From Microcebus murinus (Eukaryota > Chordata > Mammalia > Primates > Cheirogaleidae), in the NCBI RefSeq assembly GCF_040939455.1, contig NC_134117.1:66982501-67046500 (forward strand): 64,000 bases of DNA. The letters are read 5' to 3'. Within the stretch, counting starts at the first letter, position 1. Each line of letters opens with the position of its first letter. The notes under the pieces were generated by a model that was not told the DNA's origin, did not search any database, and saw nothing but the letters and a program-made list of their open reading frames with translations. Below, piece by piece: positions 24,446 through 34,224 of this stretch. Position numbers and translations under genes: made by a program.

Positions 24446-24565
24446 TGTACGGCAGGCAACTGGTTAATAACAGTAAATAATAAAGAACCCCTTTAGAGTT
24501 GATAAGGAAGAAAAGGACAAAGGATTGCAAAAGCAATGGGGAGAAAAAGAAATTGAAAAGGCTAA

Positions 24566-25037
24566 TGCAGTAGATTGTAAACAACGGCTACACAATTTCC
24601 CCTTCCATCAGGAGGGATGTCTATTTCTCCAGCCCCTGAGTCTGCATTGGCCATGTGGCTAGCTTGGCCAAAGGGAAAGTAACAAATATAGCTGAGCAGA
24701 GAATTGAAAAGTTCTTGGCATTGGGGCTTATTCTGCCTCGCTGCTCTGAGAAACCTGGACACAGCCATCCCGTGAACAGGCTCCGGCTAGCCTGGTGGAT
24801 GGGAGACACAGGCAAACTCGCCTCCCTCACCCTAGTCAACAGCCAGCCAGAGCCACCTAACTGGCCGCCAGCTGACTCTAGACCACTCGGGCAGCTGGGC
24901 CAAGACCAGTGGCAGAACTGCCCAGTGGAGCCCAGCCCAAACTGGTGACCCACAGAATCAAGAGCTAAATAAAAGGTTGCTGTTTTGGCCACCGAGTTTT
25001 GGGGTGGTTTGTTATGCAGCAAAAGCTGACTCAATCA
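24566..25037 (+). mobile_element. Solo LTR (MLT1-like) inside old L1
   Basis: Starts TGCAG and ends ATCA, with an exact 5-bp target duplication GCTAA at 24561-24565 and 25038-25042. A sense polyadenylation signal near 24968 and the closing text 'ggtttgttatgcagcaaaag' are those of MaLR LTRs. Minus-strand frames across it (24621-25034) are accidental. Confidence 0.75.
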
Positions 25038-25129
25038 GCTAATAAGTAAAAATATGCCCAAGCTCACAAGGAGAAAATTTAAGCACAGCATCATTTTTAC
25101 CCATGAAATTGACAGAAATGAAGAAGAAA

Positions 25130-25172
25130 GATAACTTCAGTTCAGGCAAGGATGAGAAGAAATAAATATTTC
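25130..25172 (+). repeat. Second copy of a dispersed 25-nt segment
   Basis: Nucleotides 25130-25154 are identical to 22889-22913, and similarity continues for about 15 nt beyond (gagaagaaataaatatt against ggaagaaaatattttc). Same orientation, 2.24 kb apart. Confidence 0.8.
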
Positions 25173-25600
25173 CATTCGTGGCTGTGTGTAAATTGCAAAC
25201 TTATTTGAGGAGTAATGTGACAGTACCTATTAGAACTGAAAATGCATACAGCCTTTGACCCCCTTTGGGGAATTTTTCTTACAGAAATAAAAAATATATG
25301 AAGATATTTATTGGAGCATCAAAGAAAGAAGAAAATAAGAAAGGAAGGGAGGGAGGGAGAGAGGCAAGAAGGGGTGAGAGAAAACCCAAAACAGACGTGT
25401 CTATCTCTCAATAACAAAATGCTTACTGAAATGTGGCATGTGCACATTATGGAACCCCACATAAATACTAAAGGACACAGCTATATCTGCTAATTTGGAA
25501 TGATAAATATGATTTACTGTTGAAGTTTTTAAAGCAAGTTACAATGTAATGGAGATAGTATATTTCATTTTTCTAAAATAAAAAAGATGACATAGGTGCA

Positions 25601-26034
25601 TGTGTTTTAGCAAAACAACATTGATATGTTTTAATTTGACTGACTTCTTTTATCCTGTGGCCCTCCTAAAGACATGGAAATAGCACGGCAGATTAAAGAA
25701 ACAGAGGTTAATTCATGGCTTTTGAGTTCCGGATGCTGAGGTCCTCACCCTAACCATGACTACCAAACATCCCAACCACATACACCTATCAGTAAGACCT
25801 CTGAGGCAGATGCCCTACTATATGTGTACTTACCTACTAAAAAATTGCATACGTGAATTACGACAGATTATAAAACATATATGAAAATACAGGTATTAAA
25901 GGAAATCCAAAAGAGGAAATAATTTTAAATAAGTTACATATGATTAATAGCACAAATTATTTTTTCTATTACTAAAAACATATATGCTCCATCATAAAAA
26001 ATTTAAGCCCAGCAGTATAATTGAAATGCTTTAT
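25601..26034. other. Unique AT-rich sequence, no gene seen
   Basis: A GAAA/GGGA-rich purine tract lies just upstream at 25325-25380. Nothing else is recognised. Confidence 0.35.
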
Positions 26035-26235
26035 TTTTTTAAAAAGTTCAATTTTCCTGCAGTAATTCAAAGCACACTTCCAGTTTCTATTTATTTCAAT
26101 ACTTGATTTTAATGGCCATTGTAGCTGAAAGAGATAACTCTCAGAATCGCTTACGTCCAAATTGAAGAAGTTCTTTGGTGGCACTGCTTTCTCAATCTTA
26201 GCTACCAAAGAATATGTCAAAAAGTTGGCTAACAC
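26035..26235 (-). pseudogene. Possible hAT transposase C-terminal remnant
   Basis: On the minus strand, around 26130-26060, the text reads FSA-TMAIKIKY, a stop, then NK, a stop, and KLEVCFELLQEN. This resembles the hAT dimerisation motif 'F-S-x-x-x-x-I-K-x-K-Y-R-N-x-L'. The frame is broken by stop codons. An 87-codon frame over the same DNA in another phase is probably its shadow. The call is tentative. Confidence 0.3.
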
Positions 26236-26518
26236 ATTTTTATCTTCCTAGATATTAATCAGTTCTTCTTGCAAAGGCCTTCAAACACACTGAAATTTCA
26301 TGTTTTTAGGAAGTCATTTTGAAGCCTTTTATTCTAAAAGATTCTTAGTCATGGGTCAGAAAATTCTGTTTCCTACTGTTGGGGGATATTGAAATTTTCA
26401 TAGTTTTAATATGTAATTTTAAAACACATTGAAACTCTTCACTGTGGAATATTTTTCTATATGAGTTAGAAAATTCTGTTTCTAAGGGTTTTATTCTTTA
26501 TATGCAGACATATAAAAA

Positions 26519-26905
26519 ATTTTAATTTTTTTTATTTCAGAAAATTACAGGGATACAAATGTTTAGCTTATGTATATTGCCTTTGCCCCACCTGAGTCAG
26601 AGCTTCAAGCATGTCCATCCCCCAATGGTGCACACCGCACCCATTAGGTGTGGATATACCCATCCCCACCTCCGCGCTCCCACCTGCCCGACACCCGATG
26701 AATGTTATTACTATATGTGCACTTAAGTGTTGATCAGTTAATACCAATTTGCTGGTGAGTACATGTAGTGGTTGTTTTTCCATTATTGGGATACTTCACT
26801 TAGTAGAATGGGTTCCAGCTCTATCCAGGATAACACAAGAGGTGCTAGATCACCATTGTTTTTTGTGGCTGAGTAGAACTCCACGGTATACATATACCAC
26901 ATAAG
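26519..26905 (-). mobile_element. Truncated strepsirrhine L1 3' end
   Basis: Second antisense copy: 'ggatacaaatgtttagctt', 'cagagcttcaagcatgtcc', 'ccattaggtgtggatatacc', ending in the antisense ORF2 tail 'gctgagtagaactccacgg'. About 387 bp, 5'-truncated further than the 23.4-kb copy. No clean target duplication was seen. Confidence 0.85.
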
Positions 26906-27084
26906 GGTTTTTAAATTATTATTTATGAGTAACTCTCACTGTTTTTAGAAGCAATAAAATATAGTGGAAATACTTCCAAATACTCATTTTCAAAACCTTT
27001 ACCCAGAGCAAGAGTTTCTTTCAAAAAGCAAATACTTTCTCATGCATTGTTAAAACACTGAAGGGACAGATTAAAATATATTGA

Positions 27085-28075
27085 ATTGCAATGGAAATGA
27101 ACAGGAACTTTTCCAAAGAAGACAGAATAATGGCCTGCAAACATATATTAAAAAATGCTCAATATCTCTAATCATTAGAGAAATGCAAATAAAAACCACA
27201 ATGAGATATCACCTAACCCCAGTGAGATTGGCCTGTATCAAGAAATCCCAAAACAACAAATGCTGGTGAGGATGTGGAGAGACAGGAACACTCTTATGCT
27301 GCTGGTGGGACTGCAAATTAGTGCAACCTCTGTGGAAAAGAATTCAGAGATACCTCAAAGAGCTAAAAATAGAAATACCATTCTACCTAGCAATAGCATT
27401 ATTAGGCATCTACCCAAAAGAGCATAAAACATTCTATTATAAAGACATCTGTACCCGAATGTTTATGGCAGTACAATTCACTATTACAAGGGCGTGGAAA
27501 CAACCCAAGTGCCCATCAATTCATGACTGGATTATTAAAATTTGGTATATGTTTACAATGGAATATTACTCAATTCTAAGAAATGACAGTGAGCTAGTAC
27601 CACTTATATTATCCTAGATTAAGCTTAAGCCCATTATCCAAAGTGAGGTGACATAAGATCAGAAAAACAGGCTCCACGTGTACTCGCCATCAAATTGGTA
27701 CTGACTGATTAACACTATGGTGCTCAAATAGTGGTGGTGTTCACCAGGGATCGGTGGCTGGGGAGGTAGACCCATATCTGAGGGATGTGGTGAGCATTGT
27801 GGAGGGGAAGGGCATACTTCTAACCCCTGCTAGGGAGAAGCAAAGATATAAAATGTAACCAAAATGTTAAAAAAAAAACACAAACATTTATCAGGTGTTG
27901 GGCAGGTGGGAGGGGAGGAGGGGATGGGTATATACATACATAGTGAGTGCGATGTGCACCATCTGGGGGATGGACACACTTGAAGCTCTGACTCAAGGGA
28001 GGAGGGGAGGCAAGGGCAATATATGTAACCCTAACATTTGTACCTCCATAATATGCTGAAATAAAAAAAAGGAAG
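27085..28075 (+). mobile_element. Truncated strepsirrhine L1 (ORF2 C-terminus plus 3' UTR)
   Basis: 27085-27620 encodes the C-terminal part of L1 ORF2 in two frames: [20 protein letters not shown] and, after a frameshift, PFYLAIALLGIYPKEHKTFY. Then comes a 3' UTR with 'gggatgggtatatacata', 'ctgggggatggacacac' and 'cctccataatatgctg', and an A-rich tail. 5'-truncated and dead. The partner endonuclease and reverse transcriptase domains are absent. Confidence 0.9.
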
Positions 28076-28121
28076 AAGAAAAAAATATAAAAAGATATGA
28101 ATAAAGTATGCTCTTGATTAA

Positions 28122-28165
<44 letters not shown>
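28122..28165 (+). repeat. (AT)n(AG)n microsatellite
   Basis: About 9 AT units are followed by about 12 AG units (28141-28164). Confidence 0.95.
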
Positions 28166-28701
28166 ATTGTAAAAAATATCTGCCTGGTAGCAGTCAACTG
28201 ATATTATCTTATTATCACAAAAGAAGTCAGTATTCTCGAAAGTCTATTTTTTAATGAAAGAACAATAGCTTAGCATCAAGTTCCAGCCGTTTCGACACTT
28301 TGCCATGAGGCTGTTGGTGACACCCTGGATAGTACAAAAGAGTTAAAAATGTCCTCCCCATTTCATTAGAAGGTAGTGTAGAGTTTACCATTGAAAGGTC
28401 TTATTTTGTAAAAAGTGATCAGCTAATGGCATCCCACAACAGATTAAATGGGATGTGCTCGATAAATAGAGAAGATAAACAGGCACTTTACCCAGCTGCA
28501 CACTCTCCTGGGCATCCAGCTCAAGTGAAATATTAAGACAAGAAGCTTCACTCCCTTGCTTTTTGACTTAAAGAAATAGAAGTTTTAATATTTTCCTTTT
28601 ACACCCCCAGGGAATCAAGTGTGTAAGCCACTTTGGAGATCCCTGCTCTCGATAAACTCGTTTGGGAAAATACTTTTTATACCACAAGAAGATACAAATG
28701 G
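28166..28701. other. Unique sequence, no gene seen
   Basis: No gene or repeat recognised between the microsatellite and the mariner. Confidence 0.4.
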
Positions 28702-29943
28702 TTAAATATGAAAAGTCCGATTTCAAATCAGAAGTGTAGTTTATTATATCTCAAACAACAAGCAGTACAATTAATCAGTATGTGCCTAGGCTATCAACAT
28801 AGTTTTGCCATCTTAATAGAAGCTTGTTTATGTCAGCAGCAAAGAAGCCTGGAGAGCCAGTGGCAATGAAATCATGAAGGGCGTTTTCCACAGCTTGTTG
28901 AGAATTGAGTATTTTTCCTTGCAAGAAGTGGTCCAAAGCCTGGAAGAAGTGGTAGTCAGTTGGTACAAGGTCTGGTGAATACGGGGATGACAAGAGTTTC
29001 CAAATCTAGCTTCTATAGTTTGAGCAGCGTTGTCTGTGCCACATGTGGTTTAGTGTTGTCTTGAAAGAAGATTGGCCTGTATATTGACCAGTCTCACTGC
29101 TTAATCGCAAGGATCCTCATCATTTCATCCAACTGGTTGCAGTAGACATCCGCTGTCATCGACTGACCAGGTTTCATGAAGCTGTGGTAGATAATCAGCG
29201 CTGGACCAACAAACACACACCATTAGCTTTTGTGATGAATATTTGGTTTGGGACTGTGTTTTGGCACTTCCTCTTTATCCAACCATTGTGATGAATGCTC
29301 ACGATTGTCAAAAAGAATACATTTTTCAAAACACATAACAATACGGTATAAAGAGCGTTCACTTTTATGTCCGCCACAGCAAAGAAAGGCAAGCTTCAAA
29401 ACGATTTCTCTTCTCATGCTCAGTTTAATTCATGCAGAACTCATCTATCCAGCTTCTTGCAGATTTGTTTCAAATGGTCCAATATTATTGCAAAGTAACG
29501 TCAACCCTTGCCGCTAATTCAGGTTGAGATGGATTCGCTTCCACTACAGCTTTCAGCTCATCATCATCCACCTTGGTCTCAGGTCGCCCACATGGCTCAT
29601 TTTCAAGTTTAAAATCACAAGAATGGAACTTCTCAAACCATCGATGTACTGTGAGTTCATTAGCCACATCCTTCCCAAACACTTCGTTGATATTTCCAGC
29701 TTTCTGTGCAGCCTTAGTTCCATGACAAAACTCATATACTAAAATAACACTAATTTTTGACTTATTCATGATTTCACATAAATTGCTCTAAAAAAAAAAT
29801 TTTAAAGATAATCACAACCCAAACCATGTGTTTGAAAGAATGAGGATGTACCTTTGCAATAAAACAAGAATTGTCAAAGTGAAATGTCAGAGATATCAAC
29901 TGCCAAACCTAGTACTTAAGGAAATTGGACATTTCATACTTAA
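28702..29943 (-). mobile_element. Mariner DNA transposon, nearly full length, inactive
   Basis: About 1.24 kb, the normal length of a mariner. Diverged terminal inverted repeats are visible: TTAAATATGAAAAGTCCGAT from 28702, and on the complement from 29943 TTAAGTATGAAATGTCCAAT; both continue with TTC. TA dinucleotides lie next to the right end. One minus-strand transposase relic fills most of the inside. Mariners move by cut and paste into TA sites. The copy is clearly a fossil. Confidence 0.85.
28775..29769 (-). pseudogene. Mariner transposase, broken
   Basis: The minus strand encodes a mariner transposase of the kind captured in SETMAR, in at least three out-of-phase pieces. The N-terminal part (29769-29485) has a helix-turn-helix region with 'RWFEKF' and 'GRPETKVDDDEL'. 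The middle (29417-29223) has 'LFDNREHSSQWLDKEEVPKH'. The C-terminus (28993-28775) has 'YSPDLVPTDYHFF'. The first catalytic Asp, normally in CDEKW, reads CFEKC here. The second (QDNTKPH, codon 29058-29060) and third (PTDYHFF, codon 28955-28957) are kept. They lie 103 nt apart instead of the 105 expected for DD34D, so a net 2-nt deletion separates them. It cannot encode active enzyme. Confidence 0.88.
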
Positions 29944-30789
29944 TAACCTAAATAAAATGGCAAGAAGACACAGCATGAAAGATTTGAGTAACAGAGTCCA
30001 GCAGTGTCTTAGAAAGGGGTACTGTCCCCGCTCCTGGACATTGGCTCCAAGGCCAGGGAGTGGGTATTGAGGGACCCTCCCAGGCAGTCTTGGGTGGCTC
30101 TAAGAAAGGACAGTGGTCTTTAATTTCATCAGGCACTTATGATGCCAATAAACCTAGTGTTCCCAGGCATCCAGGAAGACAGACATGGGCTGTTTCTACA
30201 ACTCCATCCACAAGCCCCAGTGTGGCCCCTGGAGTTGCTTGGTGACCTCAGAGTCCTGGAAAGGACATTCATAGGTGAGAATGAGAAGGACATGGTCACA
30301 AGCTCCAGTGACTAAAGACATGGAAATGCGGACAACTTGGAGAGATGACAGCAAGTTCAGTGCATAGCTCTTTGGGGGACAGATGATGACACTGTACGAA
30401 AGCAGTCCCACTGTCACTACCCTGCCCCACCACCATTCCATCACCAAATCAGAGAGGCTCCTCCAGGAGAAGAGAGGAAACTCAGCATGGCCACGACCGT
30501 GTTCTCTGCCACCACACAAAATGCAAGGTGAACACTGTCAGCTCTAGACATAGAAAGTTACATGAAAAACTTCCGAATTTGTGGTTTGAGACACGGACAT
30601 GTACAAGGGTACATTCCAAGTTGTGAACACATTTCTGTAACTTCTGTAACTCAGATAAAATATAATTTTAAGGTATGGACTCAGCATTCACCAGCAAGGC
30701 AGCTAGTTTTGCAAATAAAGCTGTGACTACAGATTGCCCTAGAAGCACCAGTGTTGCTGCGAGCACTGTGGCTGCCCCACCCCCACCCC
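29944..30789. other. Unique sequence, no gene seen
   Basis: GC content is higher than on either side. No protein or repeat family recognised; a degenerate retrocopy cannot be excluded. Confidence 0.35.
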
Positions 30790-31254
30790 CGCGGGCACAG
30801 AGGGGTCCTACACGGAAAGTGTTTTGACACTTCCACAGGATGCTGTACCACAGGAAGGCGAACGAGAAGCAGCACCCGGATGCTTCAGTCAACTTCAGGG
30901 AATTTTCTGAAAAATGCTTAGTAAAGAAGACCAGCAAGTCTGCTAAGGAAAGAGAAACCAAAGACGCGGCAAAAGTATAAAAACTCGTTATGAAAGCCTC
31001 ATTCCCTTCTAAAGGAGAAAGAAAGGAGGATCAAGAATCCCAATAACCAGCGAATAGCCTCCTTCGACCTTGCTCTTGTTTTGTTCTGTCGACTGCCCAG
31101 AAATCAAAGGAGAGCATCTTGGAGATGTTGCAAAAGGACTGAAAGAATACTGAATAACACTGCAGGTGATAAGCAACCTTATAATAAATCTACTAAGCTG
31201 GGGACATTTCTGAAAATGATATTGCTTTGCTGGGTTAAAGCCTGACAAAGGAGA

Positions 31255-31533
31255 ACAGAAAGTTGTCCTAAATGCAATGTGGTATCTTGGATTGAATCTG
31301 AGAGCAGAGAAAGGACATTAGTAGAACAACCTGGTGAAATTCAAATGAAGTCTGGGGTTTAATTAATGGTTATGTATTATTGTTAGTGTTTTAGTTTTGA
31401 CAAATGTACCATGGCAATGTAAGATTTGATTAGATAATTAATATCAAGGGAAACTAAGTAAGGGGACAGATGAAAACCCTCTGTCCTGTGTTTAATAATC
31501 TAAAATTATTCCAAATGAAAGGTTTATTTTAAA
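31255..31533 (+). mobile_element. L1 3' end (L1MA/L1MB-like) in the HMGB1 pseudogene
   Basis: 'tcctaaatgcaatgtggtatc', 'gacaaatgtaccatggcaatg' and 'ctaaaattattccaaatg' are the 3' UTR of an intermediate-age L1. It interrupts the HMGB1 coding relic between 'gttaaagcctgac' and 'gtttccaagg'. An 8-bp target duplication AAAGGAGA flanks it (31247-31254 and 31534-31541). It postdates the pseudogene. Confidence 0.8.
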
Positions 31534-31771
31534 AAAGGAGAGAAAGTGTTTCCAAGGATAAAAAGAACAAGACCAAGGAAGAAGAAGATGAGGATGAGGT
31601 GGTTGAAGATGATGTTGAGGCATTAGGTATTTCTAGAGCAAGATCTTGTCTTCTGCAAAGGCATTAACTGCCGTATACCCTTCTCACATGTTTTTTCTTT
31701 AATTGAAATCATAAGGATGTGTAAGATAATTTTTTGTATAATAAACCTAGTATTAAGATTAAGACATTATT

Positions 31772-32102
31772 GGCCAGGCACGGTGGCTCACACCTATAAT
31801 CCCATCACTCTGGGAGACTGAGGCGGGCAGATTGTTTGAGCTCAGGAGTTCGAGACCAGCCTGAGCAAGACCAAGACCCCATCTCTACTGAAAAATAGAA
31901 AGAAATTAGCTGGAAAACTTAAAATATACAGAAAAAATTAGCTGGGCATGTTGGTGCATGCTGGCAGTCCCAGCTACTTGGGAGGCTGAGGCAGGAGGAT
32001 CCCCTGAGCCCAGGAGTTTGTGGTTGCTGTGAGCTAGGCTGATGCCACGGCACTCTAGCTCGAGCAACAGAGACTCTCTCTCAAAAAATAAATAAATAAA
32101 TA
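31772..32102 (+). mobile_element. Alu SINE, strepsirrhine type
   Basis: Full dimer starting GGCCAGGCACGGTGGCTCAC, with the strepsirrhine linker 'agaaagaaattagctgg' and a second 'aaaaaattagctgggcatg'. Tail is (AAAT)n. A 17-bp target duplication with one mismatch flanks it (31755-31771 and 32103-32119). It splits the HMGB1 pseudogene 3' UTR. Confidence 0.95.
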
Positions 32103-32392
32103 AAGATTAAGATATTATTCGCCTGTCTTTTAGAGGTATTTTCAATAGCCATTAACCTTGTATCATATAGTAGGGCTATAAATTGGCATAGAAATTTAAA
32201 GCAGATCATGTATAACACAAATTACATAAGGCATGATAGTTTTGCTTTTGATACAGCTTATATCAAATAATTCTTCTGTTAAGTGAGTATCAGTCTATAA
32301 TTGAAGGGAAGAAGTGCAGCTATTTTGTCATCACTCTGAATGCTTCTAAGTATGTATGATTTTTTTAAAATTTTTAAAGTAAAAACATGTAC

Positions 32393-32450
32393 TTTAAGGG
32401 AAAAATAAATATATGTAAATTTTTAAGGAAAAAATAAATATATGTAATTT
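32393..32450 (+). repeat. 29-bp tandem duplication
   Basis: Two head-to-tail copies of a unit starting tttaagg and containing aaaataaatatatgtaa, at 32393-32421 and 32422-32450, with few differences. Just beyond the recognisable end of the HMGB1 3' UTR. Confidence 0.75.
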
Positions 32451-32559
32451 TTCCCCCAAATATCTTGACCATTCTGAAAGGTAATATATGTTGTTGTTGT
32501 ATTAATTTACATTTTTTAAATTATGAAGTATTACTTGATAATCAGAAACAGGTATACAA

Positions 32560-32765
32560 AAAGTCGCCTTAAGCCCACATGGGAAATACACACACTGGCG
32601 AGGAGAGACGCCATCTGGACGAGACTGGGAGGTCTGAGCAGTGAGGACAAAGGGGAGCTTTCCCCGGGGGCGCTCTGGCAGGTGCGGCGGGCGGAGGGGA
32701 CCGAGGATACCAGCCCTTCCTTGGCATCCAGATGTGCTAATTGGAAACAGGCCTTTCCATTTGGA
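32560..32765. other. GC-rich islet of unknown origin
   Basis: About 200 bp of GC-rich sequence with several CpG ('gggggcgctctggcagg', 'gtgcggcgggcggagg') sits abruptly in AT-rich DNA. No family recognised. The overlapping frames on both strands (81 and 90 codons) are not convincing genes. Confidence 0.3.
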
Positions 32766-32829
32766 TGAAAACAATACCTATTATTAAAATAATAATATTT
32801 GTATACATTTCAAAACAGTTTTCATTGAA

Positions 32830-33185
32830 AACTCCTTTCTGTTCCCCACTCTCACCTCCCAGACGTAATCACGAGTAGCTGCACACTTGTGGGCATCCTT
32901 CCAGACTCTGCATATGTAAAGACATAAGTACAACTTTAACAGAAACAGGATCATAGCATAAGACCATTGTATAATTTTCTTCTTTTTGTCATGAAACAAT
33001 AGATCATGAACATTTTTCTACCCTTTGTGTATACAGGTCTAATTCATTCTTTTGAGAAGCTGCATTGTATTTCATATTGTGGATAAATCTTAAATTATTT
33101 ATCCAAATTCCTATTGATTTCCATTTGCAGTGTTGCCAGTTTTTTGCTATTGTAGATGGTGCTGTCACATTGTTTGTGCTCTGAT
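32830..33185 (-). mobile_element. Old L1 (L1ME-like) 3' fragment, antisense
   Basis: 'gggcatccttccagactc', 'ggatcatagcataag', 'tgaacatttttctacc', 'gctgcattgtatttcatattg' and 'gttgccagttttttgctattg' follow antisense L1ME 3' text. Confidence 0.5.
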
Positions 33186-33214
33186 GAGCACAATCTTTAC
33201 ATCAAACCCTCTGG

Positions 33215-33360
33215 GCTTTCTGCCTGGCACCTCCAAAGACTAGCTGTGTATTTCTGGACAGATTATTTAACCTCCCTGCAACTCAGTGAATTGAAGATAA
33301 GATTATCTACTTTATACAGATATTATGTGGATTAAATGAGTTTATATTAATGACCGAAAT
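33215..33360 (+). mobile_element. MIR SINE fragment
   Basis: 'ctgtgtatttctggacag', 'ttatttaacctccctgcaac' and 'tatgtggattaaatgag' are sense MIR landmarks. Confidence 0.6.
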
Positions 33361-34224
33361 AAAATAAACAAAAATGTGTATTCGTTTCCCTGATACCTGT
33401 GTGTCTCTCTGTAAAAAGAGAAGTAAGAAGAGACAAAGAGAAAGAGGGATAGGAAAGGATGGGTGGACGGATGGATTGACAGATGAATAGATGACAGAAT
33501 GAGAGATACCTGGTGGGTAAGAAAGCCTGGTAGCATTAATTCTTCACGAACAGGGCATGGGTGGAATTTTATAAATTAATGATCAATAAACTTAAGTTCC
33601 TTCCTTTTCCTTGCACAGAAATAAGGAGCAGAAAAAGATACAAGAGGAAATTTAGATCAACTAAGGTATCTGCTTGGAGAGCCATTAAATTCAGAGCAGT
33701 GCTCCTGGAGTGACAGTTGCCCGGCTTAGAAGTGACGGAGGAAATGCCACTGTTCTGGACCTGAGGAGACACAGTTCAGGAAACGGAGAGGCAAGAACAC
33801 TGACAGAAAGTGGTCCTGTCATTTTAATAGCATGTGTCAGCCAGAGAGGATAAAGCTCAGTACAATCACAAACGCAGCCCAGACTGTAGCCCGAGAGAGC
33901 GTAAAATACCCAGAGAAAGCAAGATCTAACTCCGTGGTCTCAAGACTTAACAGTGACACAGTGAGAGACCTGGGAGGCTCCGAGAGTCCCAGCCTGGCCA
34001 GACTGCAATGAACGGTCTTGGCGAGGAGCGGAGGGAGAGGAGACCGCAAAGGCCTACAAGACAACAAAACATTTCAAAGCAGGAGCACAGCCTTGCAGAC
34101 GCCTTTGATTCATCCTTTAACAAAATCAGTTCTCAAATCCGGAAAACCGTATGCCCTGTACAGACTTCCTGCCATACTGATCTTCCGAAACCCCACTGTC
34201 GGTCACGCCGGCCCCATCGTCCTC
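33361..34224. other. Unique sequence with a GATG-rich tract
   Basis: 33450-33500 is a degenerate tetranucleotide tract (gggtggacggatggattgac). Nothing else is recognised. Confidence 0.35.

Larger units (their letters stand above)
23990..25600 (+). mobile_element. Old L1M/HAL1 3' region, interrupted
   Basis: Host pieces are 23990-24295, 24446-24565 and 25038-25600. They include 'gaaaatatttgcaatgta', 'aaagaaattgaaaaggctaat', 'aagtaaaaatatgcccaag', 'attagaactgaaaatgc' and 'cctttgaccccctttgggg', in the order of an old L1 3' region. Removing a MITE and an LTR restores continuity. Confidence 0.5.
30790..32375 (+). pseudogene. HMGB1: HMGB1 processed pseudogene
   Basis: HMGB1 is a chromatin protein with two HMG boxes and an acidic tail. 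This copy starts near 'gcgggcacagaggggtcctac' (start codon lost). It then follows the HMG box A coding text ('cacccggatgcttcagtcaac'), box B ('cctccttcgacc', 'aaatcaaaggagagcatc', 'gaataacactgcaggtgat'), the acidic tail ('gaagaagatgaggatgagg') and the 3' UTR ('aggtattttcaatagcc', 'aaattggcatagaaatttaaa', 'tgaatgcttctaagtatg'). Exon joins are absent, so it came from spliced mRNA. Stops and indels are frequent. It is split by an L1 3' end and an Alu. No poly-A tail or target duplication was clearly placed. Confidence 0.88.

Noticed and set aside
24621..25034. Minus-strand 137-codon frame
   Set aside because: It is the antisense of the solo LTR at 24566-25037.
27820..28197. Minus-strand 125-codon frame with repeated S-L and I-Y residues
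   Set aside because: It is the reverse reading of L1 3' UTR and the AT/AG microsatellite.
30668..30961. Minus-strand 97-codon hydrophobic frame
   Set aside because: It lies antisense to and just upstream of the HMGB1 pseudogene and crosses its 5' edge. It is a shadow.
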